A DNA stretch of 64,000 nucleotides from Eleftheria terrae. GTDB taxonomy: Bacteria; Pseudomonadota; Gammaproteobacteria; Burkholderiales; Burkholderiaceae_C. Each line of letters begins with the position of its first letter. Position 1 is the stretch's first letter. The stretch is from assembly GCF_030419005.1 (NCBI RefSeq), contig NZ_CP106951.1, positions 248,001 to 312,000 on the forward strand, read 5' to 3'. The translations under genes were made by a program, and so were the position numbers. Under the pieces are notes generated by a model. The model saw only the letters and a program-made list of their open reading frames with translations, was not told the origin of the DNA and searched no databases. Below, piece by piece: positions 36,689 through 44,904 of the stretch.

Positions 36689-38584
36689 TCAGGGGCGGCT
36701 GCCGCTGAACTGGATGCCGATGAAGGCGGTGCGGCCGAGCGTCGAATAGCTGTACGCCGTGGTGTAGTCCTTGTCGGTCGCATTGTTGAGGCGTGCGAGC
36801 AGCGTCCACGCCGGCGCCAGCCGCCATTGCGCCCCCAGGTTCAGCAGGCCGTAGCCGCCGAGGCGTGGCCGGCGGCCCTTCACCGCGGTGTCTTCGCGAT
36901 CCGAGACGAGCAACCATTCCACGAAGGCGTTGCCCCAGGCGGCCTGCTTTTCCACGGTGAGCTGGGCGGTGCGGTCTGCACGGCGCACCAGTTCACGGTC
37001 GGTCGCCTCGTCCTTGGCATCGAGGATGTCGAACGAGCCGTCGATGTGCCAGTCGGCATTGCGCCAGCCGGCCTGCAGCGTGGCGCCGGACATCTTGGCG
37101 CGGCTGGTCTGCTTGGCCGTCACGGTGTCGATGAAGCCGCGGATGTGGTTGCGGTAGAAGGTGAGCGAGCCCTGCCAGCGCCCGTCGTCGTATTTCACGC
37201 CGAGTTCACGGCCCTGGTTGCGCTGCGGGCGCAGCGCCGGGTTGCCGTAGTCAGGGAAGTACAGCTGGTTGAAGGTGGGCGCCTGGAAGTTGTTGGCGGC
37301 ACTGCCGGTCAGCCGCAGGGCCGGCGTCAGGCGGTAGCCCAGGCTCAGGCTGCCGGTGGTGAAGCCGCCGAACTGCGAGTTGTGGTCGCGCCGCACCGCC
37401 GCCTGCCCGATCCAGGGCCCGCGGTCCAGCGAGTAGGCCAGCAGGGCGCTGTTGGTGTGGCGCCGGCTGACGGTGTAGGGGGTGGTGCTGTCCACCTCGT
37501 CCTCGACCCGCTCCAGCGCCGCGATCACCTTGTCGCTGCCGATCGAGAAGGTGTTCTGCCAGCCGAACTGCAGGCGTTCGGTGTCGAAGTCGTAGCGCCC
37601 ATCGCGCGCGCCATCGGAGGCCCGCTCGTAGACGCTGGCGCTCTTGTCGAGCGTCAGGCCGAGGCGAACGCTGGACTGCCAGCGTTCGCTGAGGCGGTTG
37701 TCGATCGTCACGCCCCAGTTCGTGGTGGTCCCGCGGGTTTCGGCATCGGTGGTGGCGGAGGTCAGGCCCAGCGGGCTGCCGAAGGTGAGCGGGTCGGAGT
37801 AGGTGCTGTCGAACTCGTGGATGTTGCGCGCGCTGAACCACTGCGTGGAGATGGTGTGCCCGGGCGCGACGGTCCAGTTCAGCGAGCCGGCCACCGAGCC
37901 GCTGCGGTAGCTGTCGTCGTCCGGGTTGTAGTCGAGCGATCCGCCTTCGCGGGTGCGGCTGCTGATGCCCTTGGCGCGTTCGCCGGACAGCGAGAGCGCA
38001 TAGCCCCAGCCGGGGCCGCCGCCGCTGACGCTGCCGCTGGACTTCACCAGCCCGTGCGAGCCGAAGCCGGCCTGCGCCTCGTACTGCTGCCCGGCGCTGC
38101 CGCGGCGCGTGAAGATCTGGATGACGCCACCCACCGCATCGGCGCCGTAGAGGGTGGTTGCCGGGCCCCGCAGCACCTCGATGCGCTCGATCTGCGCGAC
38201 GGGGATGTTCTCGATGGCTGCAGCGCCCGAGGTGGCCGAGCCGATGCGTATCCCGTCGAGCAGCACCACCATCCGGCTGAGCTCGGCACCGCGCATGAAC
38301 AGCTGGGTGTTGGACGCATAGCTGCCGTTGCTGCTCATCTGCACGCCGGGCAGGCGCTGCAGCACCTCGCGCAAGGTGGTCTGGCCGGAGCGGCGCAGCT
38401 CCTCCTGGGTGACGACGGACACGTCGGCCACCACGTCCTGCACGGGCTGGGGCAGCCGCGTCGCGGTCACCACCGTCTCCGGCAGGTGGAGGGCCTCGGC
38501 ATCGGCCCAGGAAGAAGAAGGAAAGGCAGCGGCCAGCGCCAGCGGCAACACACCATGCAGCATGGTGGACGATCGTGTGGTCAT
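36689..38584 (-). CDS. btuB: TonB-dependent outer-membrane vitamin B12 receptor
   Basis: A 631-residue TonB-dependent receptor. Residues about 1-27 form the signal peptide; the TonB box is in LPETVVTATRLPQ just after it. The plug domain (about 40-155; GVQMSSNGSYASNTQLFMRG and IERIEVLRGPATTLYGADAV) is followed by a beta-barrel ending in an aromatic residue pattern (YSTLGRTAFIGIQFSG). It imports cobalamin or related corrinoids across the outer membrane. It is the first gene of the riboswitch-controlled operon. Two starts are possible, ATG 38584 and ATG 38563, seven codons apart; neither has a strong ribosome-binding site, which fits riboswitch control of translation. Confidence 0.94.
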   Translation of the reverse strand: MTTRSSTMLHGVLPLALAAAFPSSSWADAEALHLPETVVTATRLPQPVQDVVADVSVVTQEELRRSGQTTLREVLQRLPGVQMSSNGSYASNTQLFMRGAELSRMVVLLDGIRIGSATSGAAAIENIPVAQIERIEVLRGPATTLYGADAVGGVIQIFTRRGSAGQQYEAQAGFGSHGLVKSSGSVSGGGPGWGYALSLSGERAKGISSRTREGGSLDYNPDDDSYRSGSVAGSLNWTVAPGHTISTQWFSARNIHEFDSTYSDPLTFGSPLGLTSATTDAETRGTTTNWGVTIDNRLSERWQSSVRLGLTLDKSASVYERASDGARDGRYDFDTERLQFGWQNTFSIGSDKVIAALERVEDEVDSTTPYTVSRRHTNSALLAYSLDRGPWIGQAAVRRDHNSQFGGFTTGSLSLGYRLTPALRLTGSAANNFQAPTFNQLYFPDYGNPALRPQRNQGRELGVKYDDGRWQGSLTFYRNHIRGFIDTVTAKQTSRAKMSGATLQAGWRNADWHIDGSFDILDAKDEATDRELVRRADRTAQLTVEKQAAWGNAFVEWLLVSDREDTAVKGRRPRLGGYGLLNLGAQWRLAPAWTLLARLNNATDKDYTTAYSYSTLGRTAFIGIQFSGSRP

Positions 38585-38642
38585 CGCGAGAAAGGCAGTC
38601 GATCGATGCTCGTGCCTGCTTCCCCGCAGGGCCGAGCCGTTC

Positions 38643-38661
38643 GGGCGTGCTGTGCACGCCC
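38643..38661 (-). promoter_or_regulatory. Strong hairpin in btuB leader, downstream of riboswitch core
   Basis: An eight-base-pair perfect stem (GGGCGTGC / GCACGCCC) with a three-base loop lies just after the riboswitch core in the btuB leader RNA. It could be the regulatory stem that interacts with the core, or part of the expression platform. No U-tract follows it, which favours control of translation over termination. Confidence 0.6.
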
Positions 38662-38873
38662 CCCTGTTGGCCGGTATCCGGGCTGGCAGACCGACGCCGG
38701 TGGCCTTCCCAACTCGTTGCCGAGCCAGTGGCGGTGAACCGGCGCTGAAGCACGGTGCGCTTCGTCTGCTGACCGTTGCGGGGGCAGCGCAGGCCAGGAT
38801 CGGCACCTCTGCGGCACCGGCCCCTCCTGCTTCCCGTTTAACCGCGCAGCCGACCGGCCGCGCGAGCACCAAC
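38662..38873 (-). promoter_or_regulatory. Cobalamin (AdoCbl) riboswitch in the btuB leader
   Basis: Read on the minus strand, the conserved blocks of a cobalamin riboswitch appear in order: TTGGTGC, GGTTAAACGGGAAGCAGG, the B12 box core GCTGCCCCCGCAACGGT, GCCACTGG, GGGAAGG and the closing GCCAGCCCGGATACCGG. Spacing and order match the class. Bound adenosylcobalamin should repress the operon that starts with btuB about 80 bases downstream, covering uptake, adenosylation, diamidation and possibly the P450. The 5' boundary is approximate. Confidence 0.96.
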
Positions 38874-39108
38874 CCGATGATTGTATGAGAGCGTTGCAGA
38901 CTTCCCGGTTGATCCAGCACACGTGAAGCAATTGGGACGCCTCGTAAGCAAACGGCGCGCCCTGGGCCGCCTTGCCAAGGCCCCTGACTGGGTGGGCGCG
39001 TGCCCACTTCTTTGCCGATATCGTTCGGGCCACGAAGAACAACCCCGTCCCAACGGGCAACCGCCGCAGCGGCCCCCCCCGCCCGTCACGGGACCTCACG
39101 GAGTCAGC

Positions 39109-41694
39109 ATGTTGATACTGAAGCGGCCTCGCCTTGTGCTTGGCCACCTGGTCGCGCCCTGGATCCTGGCCGCCCTGGCGGCCTGCGGCGGCGGAGGCGG
39201 AGGCGGCGGCGATGCCGACACGGACGGCAGCAGAGCCGCCCCGGCCGCCGAGGCGGCCGATGATCGCGAGACGGCCCAGGCGGCCGTCATCGCCCCGGCA
39301 CTCGACGGCCTGGTCGGCACCGTCACCCCCACGGCCGATGCCCACCTGGTTGGCATGTGGACGCCGGTGGTCGACTGGCCCCTGCTCGGCATCCATGCCA
39401 ACGTGCTGCCCAACGGCCGCATCCTCACCTACGGTGCCAACGAGGAGAACCCGCGCACCCGCAAGGCGGTCACCTTCGACGAGTGGGACACCCGCATCGG
39501 CCTGACGCCCGCGGCACACCGGGAAGTCGCCAGCCCGACCGAGCTCGACTCTTTCTGCAGCGCATCGGTGATGGGCCCGGACGGCCTGCTGCTCATCGTT
39601 GGCGGCAACACCTTCTGGAAGACGGCCCAGTACGACCCCGACCGCAGCCTGCTGATCGCCCGCGCCTCGCAGATGCAGCAGCCACGCTGGTACGGCACGC
39701 TGGTGAAGCTGCCCGACAACCGGGTGGTGGTGGTGGGCGGCAACAATGGCGGCATCACGCCGCCGGCCTATGGCGTGACGCCCGAGATCTTTTCCGCCGC
39801 CGAGGGCTGGCGGCCCCTCACCGGTGCCAGCAGCGAGGAGGCGTTCGGCGCCACCGAGAAGCGCTTCTGGTATCCGCGTGCCTACCTGGCGCCCAACGGC
39901 CTGATCGTCGGCGTCTCCAACGACCTGCTGTGGCAGCTCGACCCGCAGGGCGAAGGCCGCCTCACCGTGCTCGGTCCGGCGGGCCACCGGCTGGGCGTGG
40001 CGGGCACTTCGGTGATGTACCGCCCCGGCAAGGTGCTGCTGATCGCTGGCGGCGAAACCGACTTCGACCGCGAGCCCGCGACCCGCAAGGCCACCGTGCT
40101 GGACATCGCCGGTGACCTGCCCGTCAGCAGCCCGACGGCCGAGCTCAACTTCGCCCGCAACTATCCCAATTCGCTGATGCTGCCGGATGGCCGGGTGCTG
40201 GTCACCGGCGGCACCACCCGGGGCAACGGTGTCGGCACCGCGGTGATGCCGGCCGAGATGTGGGACCCCGACACCGGGCAGTGGGCCACCTGGGCACCGG
40301 CCGCGGCCGCCCGCCTGTACCACTCCACGTCGCTGCTGCTGCCGAACGGGGCGGTGCTCAACACCGGTGGCGGCTCGCCGGGCCCGGTCTTTGCGAAAAC
40401 CGCACAGGTGTTCTTTCCGCCTTACTTCTTCAAGAAGCGCTGGGACGGCGAGGTGGTCTGGGCCGACCGGCCGGCCATCAAGCGGGTGGATCCGTACTTC
40501 CGGCAGGGCGAGGACGGCTCGCTGCGCCTGTCCGACAGCCGCCGCATCGCCTCGGTGGCGCTGATCTCGGCCGGCGCCGTCACCCATGGGCACAGCACCG
40601 ACCTGCGCTACGTGCCGGTGCCGTTCTCGCAGTCCATGAACCGGGTACAGCTGCACCTCGGCGAGCTGGGCGAGACGCTGCTGCCGCCGGGCCACTACCA
40701 GCTGCATGTGGTCGACGAGGAGGGCGTGCCGTCCTCGGCGGCCATCGTCGAGGTGCGCGGCGGCTCGGCCAACGTCGCCTACCAGGGCTGGGCCAGCCAA
40801 TCGAGCACCAGCGGCTTTCGCGACGCCGGCGCCGCCATCGACGGCAGCTGGTCTGCCTACAGCGCCACCTCGTCGAGCAATGTCGACCCGAGCTGGCAGC
40901 TCGACTTCGGCAGCGGCCGCCCGATCGCTGGCATCAGCCTGTTCAACCGCCTGGGCGAATGCCGGGACACCGACGACTGCCGCAGCCGCTTGCGCGACAT
41001 CACGGTGTCGGTGCTGGATGAAGCCGGCAACCCGGTCTGGACCTCAGGCCTGCTCAATGCCGAGAACCTGCTGCAGTCGCCCGACCGGCTGCATGTGGAC
41101 CTGACCCTGCTCAATGGCACCGCGGTGGTCGGCCACGGCGTGCGGGTGCAGCGCCAGTCGGACCCGGACCTCTCCGGCTCGGGCGGCCAGGGCGGCGAGT
41201 CCGAAGCCAACGTGCTCGCGCTGGCCGAGGTGGAGGTGGAGGAGGGGCCGGTGAACCTGGCCTTGCGCAAGCCGGCCCGGCAGTCCCACACGGCGGCCGG
41301 CGGGGTCGCCAGCCGGGCGGTGGACGGCCGCTTCAACGCCACCTGGCGTGACGGCCCGCTGACCTTCACCGGCGAGGCCTTCCAGCCCTGGTGGGAGGTG
41401 GACCTCGGCGCGGTGCACCCGCTACGCCGGGTGCGACTGTGGAACCGCATCGATTGCTGCAGCGAGCTGCTGGCCGACTTCGACGTGCTGGTGTCGGACA
41501 CACCCTTTGGCAGCGGCAGCCTGGAGGAGGAGCGGGCGCGTCCCGGCGTCGGCGTCTACCACGTCGACACGCTCAAGGGCGAACGTGCGCTGGAGGTGGC
41601 CTTGTCCGAGGCGCAGACCGGCCGCTATGTGCGCATCTGGCTGAACCGGCAGAGCACGCTGTCGCTGGCCGAGGTGGAGGTGATCGGTCGCTGA
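39109..41694 (+). CDS. Galactose-oxidase-like copper radical oxidase lipoprotein with two discoidin-like domains
   Basis: An 861-residue exported protein. A lipobox (LAALAAC) ends the signal peptide, and a glycine run follows the acylated Cys. Residues about 75-510 form a Kelch-type propeller. Its active-site residues line up with fungal galactose oxidase: Cys150 (SFCSASVMGPDG) and Tyr195 (RWYGTL), the pair that becomes a thioether cofactor; Tyr404-His405 (LYHSTSLLLPNG); and His493 (VTHGHSTD). Residues about 455-555 form the early-set domain that follows the propeller in such enzymes. Two F5/8 type C domains then follow (about 560-670 and 710-855; WQLDFGSGRPIAGISLFNRL, WWEVDLGAVHPLRRVRLWNR), which often bind sugars. 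It should oxidise a primary alcohol or aldehyde to make H2O2 at the cell surface; substrate unknown. It is divergent from btuB. Confidence 0.88.
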   Translation: MLILKRPRLVLGHLVAPWILAALAACGGGGGGGGDADTDGSRAAPAAEAADDRETAQAAVIAPALDGLVGTVTPTADAHLVGMWTPVVDWPLLGIHANVLPNGRILTYGANEENPRTRKAVTFDEWDTRIGLTPAAHREVASPTELDSFCSASVMGPDGLLLIVGGNTFWKTAQYDPDRSLLIARASQMQQPRWYGTLVKLPDNRVVVVGGNNGGITPPAYGVTPEIFSAAEGWRPLTGASSEEAFGATEKRFWYPRAYLAPNGLIVGVSNDLLWQLDPQGEGRLTVLGPAGHRLGVAGTSVMYRPGKVLLIAGGETDFDREPATRKATVLDIAGDLPVSSPTAELNFARNYPNSLMLPDGRVLVTGGTTRGNGVGTAVMPAEMWDPDTGQWATWAPAAAARLYHSTSLLLPNGAVLNTGGGSPGPVFAKTAQVFFPPYFFKKRWDGEVVWADRPAIKRVDPYFRQGEDGSLRLSDSRRIASVALISAGAVTHGHSTDLRYVPVPFSQSMNRVQLHLGELGETLLPPGHYQLHVVDEEGVPSSAAIVEVRGGSANVAYQGWASQSSTSGFRDAGAAIDGSWSAYSATSSSNVDPSWQLDFGSGRPIAGISLFNRLGECRDTDDCRSRLRDITVSVLDEAGNPVWTSGLLNAENLLQSPDRLHVDLTLLNGTAVVGHGVRVQRQSDPDLSGSGGQGGESEANVLALAEVEVEEGPVNLALRKPARQSHTAAGGVASRAVDGRFNATWRDGPLTFTGEAFQPWWEVDLGAVHPLRRVRLWNRIDCCSELLADFDVLVSDTPFGSGSLEEERARPGVGVYHVDTLKGERALEVALSEAQTGRYVRIWLNRQSTLSLAEVEVIGR

Positions 41695-41779
41695 GGCTGC
41701 ACCGGCAGGCTGACCCGGAGACATCCCGGGCGGCCTTGCCGAGTGTCCGTGCGAAGGCCTCGTTGCCACCAGGCCCGCG

Positions 41780-42685
41780 TCAGCGCGCGCGCAAGGCGGC
41801 GCCGCGCAGCATCAGCACCACGCCGCACAGCACCACGCCAGCGGCGGCCCACTCGAAGCGGGTGATGTGCTCGCCGGCCACCGCCACGCCCAGCAGCATG
41901 GCCAGCACGGGGTTGACGAAGGTGTAGCTCGAGGCCAGTGCCGCGCTGGCGCGGCTGAGCAGCACCATGTAGGCATTGAAGGCGATCAGCGAGCCGAACA
42001 CCACCAGGTAGGCCCAGGCGGCGGCCGAGACCGGCTGCGGCGGCCAGGCCGGGGTTTCGCCGGTCGCCAGCGAGAGGGCGAGCAAGACCGCGCCGCCGCA
42101 GATCATCTCACTGGCGAAGCCCATCGCGCCGGGGGCCAGCGGCAGGCTGCGCTGGCTCAACACGCTGCCCAGCGACCAGCTCACGCAGGCGATCGCAATG
42201 GCGAGCAGGCCGGCCGGCGAGGCCTGGAAGCCGGCGCCTTGGGTCAGCAGCAGCACGCCGCACAAGCCCACCACAATGCCGGCCAGCTCGTAGCGACCGG
42301 GGTAGACCCGCCACAGCAGGTTCAAGGCGGCGATCATCAGGGGCACCACCGCAATGAAGGCCACCACCAGGCCCGAGCCCACGGTCTGCTCGGCGAAGGC
42401 CGTGCCCCCCATGCCGCCCCCCAGCATCAGGGTGCCCACCACCAGCGCATGGCGCCATTGACGCGCATCCGGCAGCGGCCGTCCGCGCCAGCGCATCCAG
42501 GCCAGCAGCAGGGCGCCGGCGACCAGGAAGCGGGTGCCCATCTGGAAGAAGGGCGGCAGGCTGATCAAGGCGAACTTGATGGCCAGGTAGGTCGAGCCCC
42601 ACACCACCCAGGTGGCGGCGAGACAGAGGATGAGCAGCGGCGTCAGCGTGCCGGCACGCGGTGCGGCGGAGAGGGCGGCAGTCAT
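41780..42685 (-). CDS. EamA-family drug/metabolite exporter, YedA-like
   Basis: A 301-residue transporter with ten membrane helices in two EamA repeats. TWVVWGSTYLAIKFALISLPP near the start and the phrase GGGMGGTAFAEQTVGSG are typical of the YedA/RhaT group. It probably exports an amino acid or small metabolite. The ATG at MTAALS follows a pyrimidine-rich stretch without a Shine-Dalgarno motif, so another start remains possible. It faces an Lrp-type regulator 129 bp away, an arrangement common for amino-acid exporters. Confidence 0.88.
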   Translation of the reverse strand: MTAALSAAPRAGTLTPLLILCLAATWVVWGSTYLAIKFALISLPPFFQMGTRFLVAGALLLAWMRWRGRPLPDARQWRHALVVGTLMLGGGMGGTAFAEQTVGSGLVVAFIAVVPLMIAALNLLWRVYPGRYELAGIVVGLCGVLLLTQGAGFQASPAGLLAIAIACVSWSLGSVLSQRSLPLAPGAMGFASEMICGGAVLLALSLATGETPAWPPQPVSAAAWAYLVVFGSLIAFNAYMVLLSRASAALASSYTFVNPVLAMLLGVAVAGEHITRFEWAAAGVVLCGVVLMLRGAALRAR

Positions 42686-42783
42686 GGAGGAAGCGGCGGT
42701 TGCGTTGAACGGAAAGTTCAGATCGTAAGAAAGCCGCCGCTTCGAGCCCAGTGGTGTTTGAAGGAAGTGGCACTCATAATCCT

Positions 42784-42801
42784 TGCAAACCACAAGTTGC
42801 A
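42784..42801. promoter_or_regulatory. Candidate operator between exporter and Lrp-type gene
   Basis: TGCAA and TTGCA form an inverted repeat separated by eight bases, just ahead of the Lrp-type gene and 100 bp from the exporter start. An Lrp-family protein could bind here; this is only a pattern and not a match to the E. coli Lrp consensus. Confidence 0.3.
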
Positions 42802-42813
42802 CGGACGGCTGCC

Positions 42814-43299
42814 TTGAATCCGGAACTCGACCACTACGACACCCGCATCCTCGCCGAACTGCAGGCCGACGCCCGCCTGTCGATGGCGGAGCTGGGCCGC
42901 CGGGTGCACCTGAGCCAGCCCGCGGTCACCGAGCGGGTGCGCAAGCTGGAGGCCGCGGGCGTCATCACCGGCTACCGCGCCTGCGTCAACATGCAGAAGC
43001 TGGGCTACGGCATCCGGGCCGCCATCCGGGTGGGCCGGGCCGAGTATGCGCGGGTGGTCAAGCTGGTGCAGCAGACGCCGGAGGTGGTGACGGCCTACAA
43101 CGTCACCGGCGAGGACAGCTGGATCCTGGAGATCGCCGTCATCGACGTGGCCCACCTCGATGCGGTGGTCACCAAGTTCTGCATCCTCACCGAGACCTCC
43201 ACCTCCATCATCCTGAATGCCGTGCGCGAGCACCAGCCCATGCTGCCGGCCCGCCGCGAAGACGTGAAACCGCCCATCAAGAAAGTGGACAAGGCATGA
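42814..43299 (+). CDS. Lrp/AsnC-family transcriptional regulator
   Basis: About 161 residues. The N-terminal helix-turn-helix ([40 protein letters not shown]) and the C-terminal ligand-sensing RAM domain ([37 protein letters not shown]) are complete. The start is taken as TTG 42814, where family members begin; a GTG at 42751 would add 21 residues. It is divergent from the exporter and its stop overlaps the ATG of the next gene (ATGA), so exporter, regulator and RraA-like protein may form one regulon. Confidence 0.9.
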   Translation: MNPELDHYDTRILAELQADARLSMAELGRRVHLSQPAVTERVRKLEAAGVITGYRACVNMQKLGYGIRAAIRVGRAEYARVVKLVQQTPEVVTAYNVTGEDSWILEIAVIDVAHLDAVVTKFCILTETSTSIILNAVREHQPMLPARREDVKPPIKKVDKA

Positions 43300-43805
43300 C
43301 GACTCCCATCCCCGACTTTGCGACCTGCGACCTCTGCGACCTGCACAAGAACGACAGCGACGGCGGTTTCCGCGTGCTGCCTCCGGTGTTCCGCGACTTC
43401 GGCGCGCGCCGCAAGTTCGCCGGCCCGGTCAGCACGGTGAAGTGCTTCGAGGACAACACCCTGGTGAAGGCCGCGCTCGACATGCCCGGCCAGGGGCGGG
43501 TGCTGGTGGTGGATGGCGGTGGCTCGCTGCGCCGCGCGCTGGTCGGCGGCAACCTGGGCGCTGCAGCGGCCAGGAACGGCTGGGCCGGCGTGGTGGTGGA
43601 CGGCTGTGTGCGCGACGTGGCCGAGCTGGCCGGCTGCGACACCGGCATCCGCGCGCTGGCCGCCATGCCCTGGCCCACCGAAAAGCGCAACCAGGGCCAA
43701 AGCGAGGTGGCGGTGCAGGTGCAGGGCGTGTGGGTGCGTCCCGGCGACTGGCTGTATGCCGACGAAGACGGCATCGTGGTGCTGCCTGCCGCCGCCGGCG
43801 CTTGA
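43296..43805 (+). CDS. rraA: RraA-family protein (RNase E regulator or HMG/CHA aldolase)
   Basis: A 169-residue RraA-like protein, standard length. The conserved block [20 protein letters not shown], ending in the Asp/Arg pair of CVRDVAEL, is intact. Family members inhibit RNase E in E. coli, and many also cleave 4-hydroxy-4-methyl-2-oxoglutarate. The substrate-type aldolase is suggested by the conserved Arg and Asp in the active-site loop; no assay can be inferred. It is translationally coupled to the Lrp-type regulator, a somewhat unusual pairing. Confidence 0.9.
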   Translation: MTTPIPDFATCDLCDLHKNDSDGGFRVLPPVFRDFGARRKFAGPVSTVKCFEDNTLVKAALDMPGQGRVLVVDGGGSLRRALVGGNLGAAAARNGWAGVVVDGCVRDVAELAGCDTGIRALAAMPWPTEKRNQGQSEVAVQVQGVWVRPGDWLYADEDGIVVLPAAAGA

Positions 43806-43859
43806 GCCGGGGCGCTGCGCCGCGGCCCCGGCTCGAGGGCCGCAGCCCGGCGCCGGCGG

Positions 43860-44249
43860 TCAGCTGACCTGGATCGGAATGCGGCGCGGCTGGGCGTGTT
43901 CCTGCTTCGGAATGCGCAGCTTCAGCACGCCGTCCTTCAGGTTGGCCTCGATGCGGTTGGCGTCCAGCTCGCGGCTGAGCGTGAAGGCCCGGCGGTAGCG
44001 CGGCACCCGGATCTCGGCATACATGGCTTCCAGCCCTTCGGGCGCGAAGGGGGTCACCGTGGCCTCGATCTGCAGCGTCTCGCCTTCCACCTTCAGGTCG
44101 AGCTGCTCGCGGGCGACGCCGGGCAGGTCGGCCAGCAGCGTGATGCCGGTCTCGTCCTCCAGCACATCCACCCGCGGCACCAGGGCCCGTTGGTCCTGCG
44201 CCTGGGTAGCCTGGTTATGGGCCAGTTGTTGTTGCTTGGAATCACTCAT
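43860..44249 (-). CDS. Small heat shock protein Hsp20 (second of a pair)
   Basis: A 129-residue alpha-crystallin-type chaperone. The crystallin domain spans about residues 25-120 (PRVDVLEDETGITLLADLPG; VEGETLQIEATVTPF; DGVLKLRIPKQEHAQPRRIP). The C-terminal I-x-I-like tail RIPIQVS matches the oligomerisation anchor. AGGAGGTGAAGATC is a strong ribosome-binding site. It follows another hsp20 gene after 35 bases and is likely cotranscribed with it from the sigma32-like promoter upstream. Confidence 0.93.
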   Translation of the reverse strand: MSDSKQQQLAHNQATQAQDQRALVPRVDVLEDETGITLLADLPGVAREQLDLKVEGETLQIEATVTPFAPEGLEAMYAEIRVPRYRRAFTLSRELDANRIEANLKDGVLKLRIPKQEHAQPRRIPIQVS

Positions 44250-44284
44250 GATCTTCACCTCCTGGGCTTGTGGTGGCTGTGGGC

Positions 44285-44740
44285 TCACTGCACTGCAATG
44301 CGCTTGGGCTGGGCCGCTTCGCGCCGCGCGATGCTCACGCGCAGCACGCCGTCGCGGTAGGTCGCCTGCACCTGGGTGGGGTCGATGTCGTCGGGCAGCG
44401 TGACGGCACGGCGGAAGCTGCCGTAGACGCGCTCGCGGCTGTAGACGGTGGGCCGCTGCTGGCCTTCCTCGGGCAGCGGCGAGCGGCGCTCGCCGCTCAT
44501 CGTCAGTACGCCGCGGTCGAGGGTGAGGTCGATGCTGGACGCATCGATGCCGGGCGCAAACGCATAGATCTCGACGCTTGACGGCGTGCGGCCGATGTTG
44601 ATGGCCGGGAAGCTGCCCGGTGCGACGGAGCGGATGCTCGCCGGCAGGCCGGGCGAGGCGACGACGTCTTCCATTTCCCGGCGCAGGCGGTCGAACTCGC
44701 CAAACAGGGCCGCCGGAAAGCTCAGCATGGATTCGTACAT
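44285..44740 (-). CDS. Small heat shock protein Hsp20 (first of a pair)
   Basis: A 151-residue alpha-crystallin-type chaperone that holds unfolding proteins. Residues about 1-40 are a variable N-terminal arm with family-like MYESMLSFPAALFGEFDRLR. The crystallin domain follows (PAINIGRTPSSVEIYAFAPG; TLDRGVLTMSGERRSPL; DGVLRVSIARREAAQPKRIA). CAGGAGGACCCACC precedes the ATG. Two divergent Hsp20 subunits in one operon often co-assemble, as IbpA and IbpB do in E. coli. Confidence 0.95.
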   Translation of the reverse strand: MYESMLSFPAALFGEFDRLRREMEDVVASPGLPASIRSVAPGSFPAINIGRTPSSVEIYAFAPGIDASSIDLTLDRGVLTMSGERRSPLPEEGQQRPTVYSRERVYGSFRRAVTLPDDIDPTQVQATYRDGVLRVSIARREAAQPKRIAVQ

Positions 44741-44788
44741 GGTGGGTCCTCCTGGTGGATGGCGATGCTCCAGTGCATCTGTAGGCCG

Positions 44789-44816
44789 AGATAGGTTCCG
44801 GCCCCACCATTTCAAG
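44789..44816 (-). promoter_or_regulatory. Heat-shock (sigma32-type) promoter for the hsp20 pair
   Basis: On the minus strand, CTTGAAA (exact match to the sigma32 -35 element, 44810-44816) is followed after 14 bases by CCTATCT (44789-44795), close to the CCCATNT -10 element. The ATG of the first Hsp20 gene is about 50 bases downstream. No inverted-repeat CIRCE element was seen. Confidence 0.8.
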
Positions 44817-44904
44817 AGGGTGCAAGTGCAGCCACGGCGCAGCCCCGCGGGCGGGGCCTGCAGGCCGCTGCCGGGTGGCGGCCGCCAGCCGCCGCGGCCG
44901 GATC

